From Oxyruncus cristatus (taxonomy: Eukaryota > Chordata > Aves > Passeriformes > Cotingidae): a stretch of 64,000 nucleotides of DNA. The stretch is taken from assembly GCA_013399855.1 (NCBI GenBank), contig VXAY01004354.1, forward strand, positions 798,916-862,915. The letters run 5' to 3'. The position numbers and the translations under genes were made by a program. This document shows positions 14,880-28,500 of this stretch, piece by piece. The notes under the pieces are model-generated. The model saw nothing but the letters and a program-made list of their open reading frames with translations, was not told where the DNA came from and made no database searches. Numbering within the stretch: position 1 is the stretch's first letter; each line of letters begins with the position of its first letter.

Positions 14880-15345
14880 CGTCGTTGCCATCTCCTACAC
14901 CTAAAATGACTGATGGCTGCTGGTTCTGATGTAATTACAAATGGCCCTTCCCTCCAGAAACAACCTGCTAAAATGAATATTGTACCTCAGAAGCAAAGTA
15001 TTACCCTTAAAAATTGCCACCAGTGTGCACTAATACATAGCCCTGGCATTACTGTGCCACTAACTGGTGTCACGGCTGTCACTGACAGATGAAAAGCCGA
15101 CTAGGAAAGAGGAAAGAAATGGGATGTGATAAGATTGCATCATAAAATACAAGACAAATGTGTCGCCATGACCAAGATGCATTGTAACCTCGGGTAATAA
15201 AACAACGTGTCTGGGTAGAAAGAATGACCCAAATGAGATGAAGTTGCTAAGGACAAATGGGAAATGTTCCTCATCTAGCGTACATTGACTCACATTTGCA
15301 TATGCTAATTTGAGAAATACATTTTTTAAAACTCTTGTAAACATA
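14880..15345. promoter_or_regulatory. Possible enhancer with AP-1 and paired octamer motifs
   Basis: A high-complexity stretch free of simple repeats, within AT-rich intron. Its right end packs an AP-1 motif TGACTCA (15286-15292), one spacer base, then two head-to-head POU octamer-like sites, ATTTGCAT (15294-15301) and ATGCTAAT (15302-15309). Dense motif packing is typical of avian intronic enhancers, but conservation cannot be judged from one sequence, so the boundaries are approximate and the call is inference. Confidence 0.3.
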
Positions 15346-18300
15346 CTATAGTCTATTCCTGTCGGGCAAAGAGGAGCATGAAGAAATGGAAAGTATAATA
15401 AGCTTATTAAAACACATGGAGAGAGGGTGAGAAAAAAAATATTACAGAAAAAAAAAAAGCAGGAGCTGTAGCATCAAGTTCTGGCACTTACTGCTCAGAC
15501 ACTACCAATCACCCTGCAGAAGACAATTAATGCCATAACTAGAGACTTCAAAAAGTTGCCATATATTTAATAAATAAAGATCTAATAACTTGCATGGCAG
15601 TGCTAGAAGGTAAGGACAGGCTTTCCATGTAATTGATTAATTGAAGTTTCATCCAGAAAACTGTGTGCTTAACTTCAGCCAACCCCCTCTGTTGGCACCC
15701 ACTGCCACTGCCCAGGCTGCCTCCCCTCCTGGGAAGGAAGACTGAACTTTGTCTCCCTCCTGTCTGCAAAGCAGCCCTTCTAAGCCCTAACGACTGCTCT
15801 GCGCGTTCCATGCACACCTAAACAGAGCCATTATGCAGGTCTCCAGTTCCCAACTTTCCACGACTTCAGAGCTGCCATTCGGATGCCACAGTGAGGAGAG
15901 AAGGTTACACCAGCAAGGTGCCTGGAAGTAAGTGATGTCCTTGGGCGAACATGACCATGACCTGCTGCAGAACCAGAGCAGTCGCTCTACAGAATTTATG
16001 CCAATGCGAGACAGCGGTGCCACGAAAGAGCTTCCAGACACCACTTCAGTATAAAGAATTAGTTTGGTTCACCAGCCATCCAGCCACCTGCATAATCTGT
16101 TCTCTAAATAAGTCATTCTATCCATTCAGAACAAAGTAATTTGTTTTGCATTACTGCAGTGTGTGAAGCCCTGCGTGAAGCACCACGTGCAGTCTTACAC
16201 ACTGGTCTCCTTATCAAACCTTTCTCCAGAGCTACTGGGAATTAACATACGTTCAACAGCCTGTACTGAACTGCCTCACCAAGTTACTTCATCTCATTCA
16301 AAGTTGGAGCTCTCATCTCTGCCTAACAGCGGTACAAACACTCGTTTGTTCCTTTGCTAAACTCCCCACAGCCTCAACCAGCCAAGGCCCACTTGCTGCT
16401 GTGCCTGGGAGCCAAAAGGGCCTTTATTCCCTCTACACTGAATTCTCCTGACAATCCTACCAAAAGAGAGGGATTCAAATACCTTCAGATGCAAAACTTG
16501 CTAAAATAATTTGAAAGCATTTACAATTCAAACAGCAGAATCATCCTGATCCCACACAGGACCTGTTTATATCTCAGGGCTCCACCATCCACAAACAACT
16601 TGCGCTGCATTTCTTTTATCAGCCCCTTAATCAACCACAAGTTGGTACTTTGAGAAGACTTCAAACATTCCAGATGCTTCTCCTGATCAGTGTTACACTA
16701 CACACATCCAGAGTAATGCTACTTAAATTAAATCATCTTCTCATCTCCTCCACATATGTATTTTTATACACATATTTATAAACACACACAAAAATACATT
16801 CTCTACAGTATAAAAATAAGCCCTCACACTCTGATTTCGTTACAGGCTTTCAGGAACATCTCTCTGAACATTACAATAGTCTGGCTGAGAAAGTTCTACT
16901 AAAAATAAAAGTTCAGAGCTCTGCCAAATGATCTAGCTTGTGGAGGCAGAAATTCCAAACCTCAAAAATTCTTCAAGTTTACTTAGAACAGTTTTCACTT
17001 TGTTTTTCGAATGCTGAAGTGTTGTGATGCTAAGGATAGATGTGTGGGATTAGCCAAAAGGGAAAACTCAGGCATTTCAATTTCCTGCTGTAAGCAGGTG
17101 CGGACTTGACTCATCAGAGAGGCAGAGAACACCACTGAAGTTATGGATTTTCACATTACTGCAGTATATAGGGAGCACTGAGCTCATGGAGTCACCTCCC
17201 CTTAATGACAGAAGGGATCCTGCCTGTCCATCTGGAGATACAAAAGATTGTGCTTCCCTAAAAAGCAAGTGCTGCTCATCAGGCTCCTCTCAGGTACAGT
17301 CACAGCTGTTCACTCAGGCATGCAGACAAATGAATAAAAGGAAGGATCCCAAAGCCTGGCTGCAACCTAAGGAGATACAGGAGACAAAAAGGACATTGTG
17401 AAACGTAAAACTATCAAAGTCTGACAGGGAGTTTTCCTTTTATCCAAGAATCTGAAATACGCTCTCTCTAGTCTCTGGATTTATTTCAGGCTACCATTCA
17501 CTCTTCAAACCTCCACTGGCAAAACAAAACCAAAGAAAACCTACTAGCAAAATCCTATGTTTCCTTTCTCACACGCTACTAAAACAACAGCAGTTTTAAA
17601 AGAATATAGGTTTTTTATTGCTGCTATCTGTGCTTGAGAAGATCTGGCCAAACCAAATGCACACAGAGCTCCCAGGCCAAGTCATTTGAGATACAAAACC
17701 CCAGTACTGCCACCCTGTTCACCAGCAAGAGCAGGTACAGGAACTCCTGCCCACACACATCCCTTCATTCCTTGCCCTTTTCCTTCTCCTGATAACCTAC
17801 TTAATACAGAGCCACTTCTCCTCCTCCTCTCACTTCCAGGAGGAAGGTAAAGCCCTTCCAAGGGCCTCAAATGGCCTGGTTCAGGATGATATTCCTCTTT
17901 TCCTGAAGCAAGCAGGGTTCACTTTAGTTTTTAAGCTGCATCAATTCACTGGAATATGCCCACAGAATGGCCCTAAAAGGTGTATTTGCATAACCAAGAG
18001 AGCGACCTGTTTCATACTATGGGAAACCAAGAGCCAGCAGCAAAAAAGAGGAGGGTCTCCCTAATCACAAAGCCAAATTTCCCATCTCACACAGTAACAC
18101 CCTCAAATATTTCCAGAAAGGAGAACAAGCAGTGGGGAAGTCTGAAAACAGGGGCTTCTTAGAGGTTTCCCTGCATACAGTTGCACAATTTTGCTACCAC
18201 AGAGGAAATTACTTAGAGCAACTGAGGAACAGATGCAGGAACAGGTAAAGAGTTGCTGAGGACATGCTAAAATCCTCATATTCAGAGAAATGCCTTGCTA

Positions 18301-21300
18301 CTTGAACACCCAAATACAGAGACACAACTATTTTCACCTAGTGGCCCTGGTTCTACTCCTACTGAATCAAAACCTTAAGTTAGTGGCAGAAGTGAACTCC
18401 TCAGAGAAAAGTGGCTGAGACTAAATGTTTGCCAACGGCCTTGTTATAAATGTCCAGTCCATCCAGTTTCAAATGCAACTCTTAATATGCTTCCCTCTCT
18501 CCCCCCATTTTATCTTCCATAATGAGTATTTCTACATTGGAAAAGTCCTCGAGCACACATACTTCTTTTTTTTTTTTTTTAATATTTTTACTCACTCCAG
18601 TGTAACTCAAGCAAAACCTGCAGCCAGCTTGATTCTCCATGTCCACGAGCTCACCACCTCCCGATCTTCGGGACAGGTGGTTAAGCAGCACAGCTTCGGG
18701 AATGCTCTGCCTGGAATGTCTATTGCCATTCCCAAGCTGTCCACACGCAGGCAGTCACACAAGTTGGACACTGTGGGCGCTCATCCCCCCGCAGCTCCAA
18801 CAGCACTTCTAGAGCAACACAGTTCCTGCAGCAGTGTTTTCAGACACACAACACTCCCACAACCTACACAGTGTCCTGCTGCAGCTCCAGAGCTCCCTCA
18901 CCGTGGTGAAGGACACAGTTGTGCAAGTCCCTCTATCAGGAGGTAAATTCTCACACCTGAGTTCTGACGTTCCACACCTGAGTCAGGCAGCAACTGCCTG
19001 AAGAGCTCCAACATCCACCCTCCTGGAGGGAATTCCTGCCTCTGTGGTAGAGGCAGCAACAGGACTGCGTGTCTCCACTCAGTTGCTCTAGTAAGCAGTT
19101 TAACATCCCAGTGTGTCCCAAAACACAATCCCTTTGCCCAGCTCTGCTGCAGAGGTCACAACTGCTGGCAAAGGGTTTACTCTGGGGAGCAGGGAGGAGT
19201 CAATATTGTAGAGTGCTGCATCTCTTCACTCCAAGGTAGTAGAGCACATTACACCTGTTTCAGGTCTGTTTTATGGGAGAATCCATGGGGGAACCCCTAC
19301 AGAGATCTAACTCAAAAACTACACTTCCCTTCTTATTTCTTTCATAGCAGGTATGCCACTAATGCATTATCCGCTTTCTCATCCTGCCAGATCTACGATT
19401 TCCTTCTCCCTCGCATCACTGTCACCCTCTAGTGAGATGCTTCGGGGACAAGGGCTGAAGAAGGGCAGCCTTACTGAGTCCAGTGCCTGAATTTGAAATG
19501 GTAGTGAAGTACTTTCTGAAGCAGGAATAACAGAGAACTGTAGAGTTTTTGGAAAAAGTCACTTTTACTGACTCCTTTCCCCTTCACAATGTCATGGCCC
19601 CGAGGCAAGCCAGCACTTCGGGTTTCACATCCAGATCAAAGCCGTGTGTGGTACAGTGTGCACACATATTTTAACAGTTCCAGTCTTCAAGATCCTTCTC
19701 AATTTCGTAAACTCTTTACTTACTTCCAGACCACTGCAGATACTCAGCAAAAACCTCAGCAGCCTCCTTATCCCTCATCAGCAGGAAGGGGAATGGCCTG
19801 GGGAGGACTCCAGGAAGGCGACACCTGCCTGCACGCTCATGGTTACAAGAAGAGTTTTCAGCATTTGCTGTCTTTACTAGTGCTCCCAAGTATGATGCTG
19901 CTTTTGTGGCCCAGAGCTTTAGGAAGCATGGCTACTCCCAGCAGAAGCCAAAACCATGATTACAAGTTACTCTTCATTCTTTTTAATTACAATTTCACGG
20001 CTGCCTTTATCTAAACACATGAGGTCTCCAGTTAACGTGGCAGAAGTCCATTCTAGTATCTCTCATATCTTTACTGTATGGATTATATAGACTTGTCATC
20101 CACCTCAAAGTCATTTATCCCTTTCACTTAGTTTTATCGAACAGTGATCATTACAGCTAAAGAACTATTTTCTGGAGGCCTTGCAACTGCTCAACAAATG
20201 TATCTGACAACTCACGGCTTAAAACTACCACCTTCCATTAAGCAAAGCATTCTCTAAGACACTGCTGTGCTCTAAGACTGAACAGTTATTCTGTAAAAAC
20301 GACCTCAGAATGAATCAAGAACCATTCTCCCACAGAAAAGATAAATGCCCTATCTCTGCCTGATCCTCAACTGTGACAGGCAGCGTGAAAATTAAGACCA
20401 TGAGATTTTTTTTGTTTTGATATGGAAGAAGAATTTACAGGCTCACTGAAACGCACGACCTAAAGTGATTAACTACAACCTTACACTCTCCCTCAAGCTT
20501 TTCTGCCTATCAACACAGAAAACCCAGAAGACATGAACACAGCTGTACCACACGGGTCAAAACACATTAAATACACCTTTTTTTACTGTTGGCATTCTGC
20601 TCCTTACCTCCAGTTTTTTCCTTCATGTATTAAAAAAACCAAAATCCCTTAGAGCTGCTAACTAGATCTATCTATCTGAAACTCAACAACCCACGGCATG
20701 TAATTTAAAAGCTACAGTAGCTGAGGGTCAGCAGTACGAACAGCACCACAAATCAAATCCCTTCCTTTCTAAGAACGCCACAGGTAGTGTGACACACAAA
20801 CAAGCACCCAAACAAAACCAGGATTCAGCCACCTCCAGCAGGCAGGACCGTGACTCCAGGGAATCCTACAGACAAAGAACTGCTCACTCGAGGGCCCAGC
20901 TGAAAGGGCTACTTTCCCCTCAAGGGAATCAACATCCTATTTGCATCAAGAAATGATTCAGCCGTCTGTTCCTGAGATGGGCAAGTGGAACACTGAGTGC
21001 TTAAACCAAGCTAGAGAACCTCTAACAATTCCCGTGTAATGAACCTAAACAAATTCACAGATACATTATCAGTGATGTATTATCATTGAATTTTCTTATC
21101 CTGAAGTACACTGCTTTAAATTACAAAGGCAAAGAGGAAAAAGAAGGGTTAAGGAAAAGACACAACCACATCCTAGTTGGAGGAGAAGCTCTACCCTGCC
21201 ACCACCTGAATTTATAGGGTTTCCAGAGGCTGACAGGTAGAGATGAAGGAGGTTACCAAGGAAAGCACTTATAAATTACAGGGGTCTACATGATCTCTAT

Positions 21301-21800
21301 TTATTTAAATCTAGTCTGCAACAGCTTTGCCCTGCAATATCCAATGACACTCGAGAGTAAAGAATAATATTTGAAATATTTTTGCACAGAGTTGTAAGTC
21401 CATTACAATTATTAAGATAACAGCCTTGAGGACCTCATGTTTAAGATAACATTTAGAGTGAAAAACTTAAGAGTTATTTCTCTGGTATGTCCAGCAACAA
21501 AATCAAAGAGAAAGCCAGGGAACACGGTATGGGAAAAGCAAACATTTAACAAAAGCACAACAGCAAAGCTTTCTCTTTTAAAAGCACTATTTCTAGCTGT
21601 TCATGTCAAAGAGCTCCCTAGATTTATTGAGCAGGACGAGAAGGTCAAAGAACACAATGGTTTGCTTTTTTTGGGTGTTTCATCAGTGAACACAACAGAG
21701 ACAAAAGCAGAATCCCTCTCGAACGCTCTGCTGGAAAGAGCCGCTCAGCTTTTGCTCCTGGTTCCCAGCTAAAAACAAACCCCCAAGTCAACAAGCCCTT
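15346..21800. other. Non-coding: ARVCF intron, no gene seen
   Basis: No exon or transposon recognised. It contains a T15 run at 18566-18580 and two imperfect CTCF-like motifs (18333-18345 and 19424-19435). The open frames near 18425-18946 and 19589-20014 have no recognisable domain. Confidence 0.55.
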
Positions 21801-21875
21801 CCACGCTGACAGCTCTGGCCCCGCCACCGGACCGCACGGGGAGCCGCGGGGGCAGGACGCAAGTTTCGCACTAAC

Positions 21876-21968
21876 CTGTTCGAGTTCCGCAGGCATTTAT
21901 GCGAGGAGCCGCTGCCGCCGTCCCTCGCCGCGAACACCGCCGGCCGCCCGCAGCCCCGGCCCGGCCGA
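21876..21968 (-). other. Candidate first exon 3' part with splice donor
   Basis: On the minus strand the CpG island sequence runs from the gap edge to GGAACTCGAACAG|GTTAGTG, a credible U1 donor with the exon ending at 21876. Its 5' part would lie in the gap. No coding potential can be judged because the frame enters unknown bases. If real, it should splice to an ARVCF exon beyond base 1 of the window. The alternative is a chance donor-like match in a CpG island. Confidence 0.4.
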
Positions 21969-22265
21969 NNNNNNNNNNNNNNNNNNNNNNNNNNNNNNNN
22001 NNNNNNNNNNNNNNNNNNNNNNNNNNNNNNNNNNNNNNNNNNNNNNNNNNNNNNNNNNNNNNNNNNNNNNNNNNNNNNNNNNNNNNNNNNNNNNNNNNNN
22101 NNNNNNNNNNNNNNNNNNNNNNNNNNNNNNNNNNNNNNNNNNNNNNNNNNNNNNNNNNNNNNNNNNNNNNNNNNNNNNNNNNNNNNNNNNNNNNNNNNNN
22201 NNNNNNNNNNNNNNNNNNNNNNNNNNNNNNNNNNNNNNNNNNNNNNNNNNNNNNNNNNNNNNNNN
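21969..22265. other. Assembly gap, 297 N
   Basis: A run of 297 unknown bases in the middle of the CpG island. Such gaps are common in avian GC-rich promoters, where sequencing drops out. Every translated frame spanning it is meaningless. Confidence 0.99.
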
Positions 22266-22559
22266 CGGGGCGGCCACGCCCGGCGCCGGGGGAGCGGGGC
22301 CGGGGCCGAGGAGCAGCCCCTCGCCCTGCCCGGTTCGCAGCCGCGAACCCCCGAGCCCGCCGGGGGTTCCCCCGCCGGACCCCTCCTGCTGGATCGCAGA
22401 GACAAAGAGGGGGAGCGCCCGTTCGCAGCCGCTCTCGGAGCGGGAACCTGCGGCTCGGGCGGCGGGGAGCCCTTCCCACAGCGCCTGCACGGAATCACTG
22501 CCAGGTCTGGCAAGAAAGCACAAGAACGGAAATCCTCGCGCTTGCTTACTTTTTGCACT

Positions 22560-25500
22560 TCACTTCGAGATTAATGGCATCCCTAATGCACCAACACCAG
22601 AGAAGGATGATCTTCCATCACTGTCTCCTCCCTTTTCCATCTCACACAGATGCGGCAACGCTCAGAGCTCAAAGTACAACTGGCCTCATTTTTTAAAACC
22701 ATTCACCTGCCCACAAACCAGCCCCACATTCATTAAGAGATTCTCTGGATAAATTATTGAATACCAAAATGAATGCCTGATGTGCTAAACCTCGCATCCA
22801 CCACATTCTGCAACAATAACAGGGACTTCACAGCATGGTTCAACATGGTTTTCACATCCACCTATTTCTAGCAAATTGGAAGTACCTGTTTTTTAACATT
22901 CAGTCCTCGAACAGGCAGCTTGGCTCCAAACCTCTAGAGGTGCAGGTTGGGAGGTGTAAACCAACCTTAACTAAACCTGAAACATTTCCCCGCCTGGAGC
23001 CACGCAGGAGGACACGCTTACCCAGCACTGGAACTGAGCCTTGCCCTTCCTTGTAACCAGTTGGCCAGGTCTGGGAGGCAGCAAAGTCCTCCCCCGGTGC
23101 TAAAAAAACCAGCACTTCTTGCAGGCACCAGCCAAGGGGCAATGGCTGTTTTTCCTGTTCCATACTAGGTTCCTGCAGCAAACCAGTAAGTGAATCCAGC
23201 ACTAACAGCTGGTGGCTGGACAATGGTAATTAGGGACTGAAAGATACTGGCATCAAATTAGAGACTATCCCTGGAAAACAGGCAGAGTCAGAGACAGTGA
23301 GACCAGCTATAAAGCAGAAAGGAAGGTACGTTACAATTTAATCCTCTTTAATTACCAGAAAAGGCATCTTAGCACAAAAGGGTCTTTTCATCCAGCTTCA
23401 GGTTCCCTGAACATTTTAAAACATGCTTCCAGTGTCACTGTAACTCTCAGCTGGTATCAGTCCTACAGGATCAATGTGAAAAATGCAGCATCTCCTATAC
23501 AAACATTTAAGACCAGAAGAAAAGTTTCAAACTTATTTAATTGTAATTTCAGCCTTCCTGCCACTGCCGGTGTCAGCATTCCAGCTGAACACTAGAACTG
23601 AGGCTTTGTATTGTAGGGGCAAGAACGGGGCAGAACTACATCACCCAAGTCATCCTAATTTGTTTAAAAAGAAATGCCATAGAGTTTGACAAGGGCGATG
23701 GTAGGTGTTCCACAAGGCTTAGCTGAAGTGAAGTTATTTGCTTCACTGGAGGGAAAAGACGTACTCTATCTACAGGGGAATAATTTAGAGGCAACCAGGA
23801 GTGGCCATTAATAAAATGCTCCAAGGCCACAGCAAGAGGAACGTGGTTTCTCTGAGTCTCCTGTACTTTTGTACAGCACTCCCCCACCCCTTCTCCTTGT
23901 CCAACTTTTCTTCAGTTAACACACTAAAATAGCTCCGCTTTTGTCGAGGCCGAGCTGGCACAGAGCAGCACCATTCAATTTAGGCATGAACCTGGCTCTG
24001 TGCCAGACCTTTCTCGCTGTCAAAGCAAGGAGCCTTGCAAAGCCTATATCCATAGGGCACCACAGGAGCTACTCCTGCATGCAGAGCGACGAAACTGAAA
24101 ACCCAAAAACCCTCCTGCATGGATTGGCCAATTCTTACTCACATAACAAGTCTCTCATGTTGTAAACCCACAGATATTTGTGCAAGACATGAAAGGTTCG
24201 CACCGCTGAATTTTCAAGTCCCACCTTCTGGAGTCAGGTTATTATTTGAAAACATTATTTTCCTTTCAAAGATATAATAGATGCTTGTAGGCCTGCTGGT
24301 TATAAATTAATTCTGAGAATGTTTTGACTCAAAACTAGAAGATTTTATTTTTTTTTAAAGGGCAAATTACATCTTAAGTCCCCTCTTTAGCCTCTTGCAA
24401 TATTTTACCAGCTCATATAATTCTGAATGCTGGGATTTGGCAATGCTGAAGTCAAAGAACTAATTACCTAAATAAGAGTTATGGATTAGATCCCTAAGGT
24501 TATACTGAGCTTCCAAATTTTGGCAACAAACACTCTATCCATTAGTATCAGACTGCTGACTACATTGCAACCGCCCCCTCTTTTTTTTAATGAACCTTAA
24601 ATTCTTAATCTGTCACATTTTTTCCAGCTGCAAAAGTAGTAAAAACCTTCTTTCTTCTCTCTGAGAAATTAAAAATTTATAAATAGGAAGGGATTTAATT
24701 CTTTGGAAGATGGAGTAGTGTGGTATCTGGGCCAAGCACTCTTTTCTTATTTTCTCCCATTACCCTTAAAAAATTCCCCATCACTAGTGCTGCTCTATAG
24801 ATTGATCTGCTCTCAGAGACAGTAAAAAGGAAATGGTTTACAGCTCTGCCTGGGATCATAACATATGGCCTCAGTGATATGTAACTTCCATAAACCCAAC
24901 AGAGCAAGAAGGCACAAGATGAATCAAGGACCCCAGGTAACCGTGCAGGCAAAAGCATCCCCCTCACCCGTGGCAATTCTCCCAATTACAGAGCCTGTAC
25001 TCAGGGAGGGCCTTCCACGCCAAGGATATTTTACTGTCCTTCTGCGAATTCCATGCAGCAAATAAACAAGGTAAGTGGGAGAACTAAAGCACAGCAGACA
25101 GTGGTGTGTCAGCGTGCCCCAGCACGGTGATTTTCATGCAGACAAATGCAAACAGAACATTCTATCTCCAGGATGCATTTGAAATCTTGGCCTGTTAGCA
25201 TTTTCAGCAGTTTTACATGAAAAGTTACAGTAGCCCTTTCAAAGCACCTGTACTGGCTGCAAAATGGTTGTGTGACTCCAGTAGGAGAGTTCTAACATTT
25301 CCTTGAACGTGGTTCTGACAATCTTCTTGCTTCCATACTGCAAGATTAGGGATGGAGATAAAGCCAGATCAGTCAGGGAGCTGCTTTATATAAATGGAGG
25401 ATGATTTTAGGTGCCATCCTTATTTAAGAATCCAGGATTAAAGAAGAGGTCTAAAGGATCACAAGGCCTAAGAACAACAGAGCAAAGAGGAAACAGACAA

Positions 25501-28500
25501 TTGCTGTAGGTTAACACCAGTAGGCATTTCAGTAAGTTCAGGGGATTTTAATTTGTATACAAACACAGCTTCCATCTTGCTACATCTAATATCAGTCAAC
25601 TCCATTTCATCCAAGTTGTCATATGACAGGCTGAGAACAAGGACAGTCTGGTGACAGCACTGCTTACATTAGAAATAAAGGACAGAAGCAGCTACATGTC
25701 ACTGCATATAGGTCGCAGTTGAATGAATGACCTATGTTTCTACCCAGCAGCTTCATTTAGGTAAGAATCAACTGCATTTTAAGGAGATAAAAATAAAAAA
25801 AATCTCCTCCAGTTTATGAAAAAAAAAAGATTTAAATTACCATGGCATTTATAACACAATGACAACAGCAAGGAAAACAAATCAAGTTTAAGGTTGGAGC
25901 TGTGACCATAATTCCATGCTGTAGTGATTAGAAAGGAAAACAAAGGCTCAAATGCAGGAAAGACAGATCCACTATTATCTATATTTTATTTCTTCGATTT
26001 TGTTTCAGTTTTTCGATTTTCTGGATGATTTGTGCTGTGTTTCAAGCATGTGCTCAGAGGTACCAGCTTAACACATCATTCTCTCCTCCAGAAGGCAAAA
26101 ATGTGGTTTGCCATGATGTATTGGACTGATAACTGCAAAATCTACCCATTTTCATGGTAATTACTGTCCTCCCTAAACCAAAACCTCAAGCTGTTTTCAG
26201 TTCCTTCTGAAGAGAGCATTAAGGTCTCTGTGTAGGAAATTTATTCCAGAGCAAGTTTCTTGTACTTCAAATAGTTACATATGAAAATAAGACTGCAAAA
26301 AGGAAGAAGAGCTAATGAAGATGAGTTAGAAACATGGACACTACAGTTCTTTTCAATCTTTGCAGTAATCTAAAAATGCCACTCCACCAGCATTTTAGAC
26401 CAAGTCCCTAAAATGAACTCTGACTGTATTCTACAGCACTGCCCAGTCACCCCAACTGTGGTTAAAAACTATTCTCTTCAGCTAGTAATTTGGTAGGTTA
26501 AAAAAAGGAAGCAGTTGTGGAGTTTTTGTCTGGTTGGTCTGTGGGGGTTTGTCGGTTTGTTTGTTTGGGTTTTTTTTTTATATTTATACAGAGATTAAAC
26601 CATGACATTTATTTAAATCAAGGCTTTAATTTTAGTTGGCACAGCCTCAGGCTGCCCATGGCCATCCTTGGCCATTCTGCTCTCAGTCACACTGATGACT
26701 TCAGTGAATTGCTCCACATTTGAGACAAAGCAAGCGAGAACATAATTTGAACCATTAACAAGATGGTCTAAACGAGCAAAAGACTGAGTAATTTATCAAT
26801 GTCATCATAACCCAACATCCATTTTGGGCTCTTTCAGCAGTAGTTCACAAGAGCTTACAGATACTGCAGTCAGCTGAAATGCAACTAGAGGAAAGTTTGG
26901 GTTCTCAAGCCAGGCCGAGCCCGTCAGGTACAAACCCTTTGGGCTCGGGGGAAGGGGAAGTTGCCTGTTTGGCTGCTTGGGAGCTTTAAGGTTTCTGTCA
27001 AGCATTCCACCAGCCACATGGCTCTGCCAGGGTGGAATGAAGATGGAGCAGCTCCTGGGCAATGCCTTGTAGGGATAAAGCTCTGCCTCGCTGCATGGGT
27101 ACAGATCAAGGCCTGTATTAAGAACAAAATCTGTTCACAACACTGGGAGATACAGTGCAAAAAGATTTCATGATGGTTTGAAATCTTTCTTCCCGAACAT
27201 CACAGCTAAGATACTACAGTCGTGTGCTTGGGACCTAAACTGCAGGAGAACTAAAGATCTTGAAAAGCCAGGACAATTAATCATGTTCTGCTGCCTGAGC
27301 TGAGGAACAAACAGGCAGCAGGACATGAAAATAAATCACAACTTTAATGTAAGATGACTCATGTCAATTATCAAGATGCAAATGTGGTAAATGTGACTAG
27401 AAAGTTGGTTTCAGAAAAAAAAATCCTGTTAAACTTGATACTACTCTTTAACGTTTACATTTTAATGTTCCTTCTTTTAAGACATTTTTAATAATTACTT
27501 GCTCCTATACTTACTGATGTTGTAACACTCAGAGATGTCATGCAAAGAACAACCTGGATGCCTGTCTACACAATGAGGAACACACAGCAAGCAGAATTTA
27601 ATTTTCACGTGTTCCTCTTACATGTTCTTCTAGAAGAAAACACAGCTCTATTAGTAAAGCAATGTGAAATCCTAGAAAATTATCACAAAATAGTGAATTT
27701 GTCATTCAGTTTAAATATTTTTCATTTAAACCTGTCAGAGCTCTAGGCCAGAAAGGTTAACAGTTGTGAAAAATCATTCTTTCACAAGTCTTGGCAAACA
27801 AAATAAGGAAATTCTTGCCTTTCAGTTGCTACCAAAACCTCATTCAATAAAAATTCACACAAAAGAAGCTGAAACTCTCAAGGCAAATAAAACTGCAAAA
27901 ATACTTGAGATGCTTAGGTAAATGTGGTCATTGCTCTGCATTATTATAATCACTAGTGCAAGGCAGTTGCTGTCCTGCTCACAAACATTAGATGGCACTT
28001 TGGAATTTAGCAGTTCCTGCGTAAAGTTGCAGAGCACACAGTTAGGAGATGAAGTGTGAGATGTGTGTGTGAGGTACTGCTGATGACAGAAAAAAACCGA
28101 GATTTCTGCAAAGGAAAGGTGCCTTTTGGAGCTAGAAGTATATCTTCAACCCGCACATGTAAAACTATAAACTAGTATGTGGTTAAGTTTGGAAAAAACA
28201 AATCACTGTGATGGAGAAAAGGAAATCATTCTTCCCTTCCCAAACAGAGGGTCAGTTTTTCAGTTGCTGGGTTCCCTTTTTTTACATTTTTTACTGAATC
28301 CTTTGGACCCTAAACTAAGCCTGCTGACAAAGTTTTAGACAAACACTTCTCAGGTAACGCATCAGACGTGGAGTGGATTGTGCTGCGTGCCAGCAGTTCT
28401 GAGCCCCACGTAACTCTAGTAAGTGGGGTTTAGGTGGTTTGCTTATCGAATAAATCCCTTCTGGAAAGCAGTGCACAGCTTCTGATGCAGCTGGTCAAGT

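Larger units (their letters stand above)
21810..22490. promoter_or_regulatory. CpG island, candidate internal ARVCF promoter
   Basis: The densest CpG block in the window, starting abruptly after AT-rich intron and fading by about 22550. Both flanks of the internal gap are full of CpG (for example 21895-21968 and 22266-22480), with C/G runs typical of avian promoters. It lies about 12 kb downstream of the ARVCF start exon on the minus strand, inside the gene. Unmethylated CpG islands usually mark promoters; an internal one could drive a shorter ARVCF form lacking the coiled coil (p120-catenin has shorter forms starting at internal methionines) or a non-coding RNA. A plus-strand transcript is not excluded. 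Confidence 0.8.

Noticed and set aside
21788..22696. Open frames of about 200-265 codons on both strands across the CpG island
   Set aside because: They are held open by the 297 unknown bases, and the flanking residues are compositionally biased Arg/Pro/Ala runs expected from GC-rich DNA.
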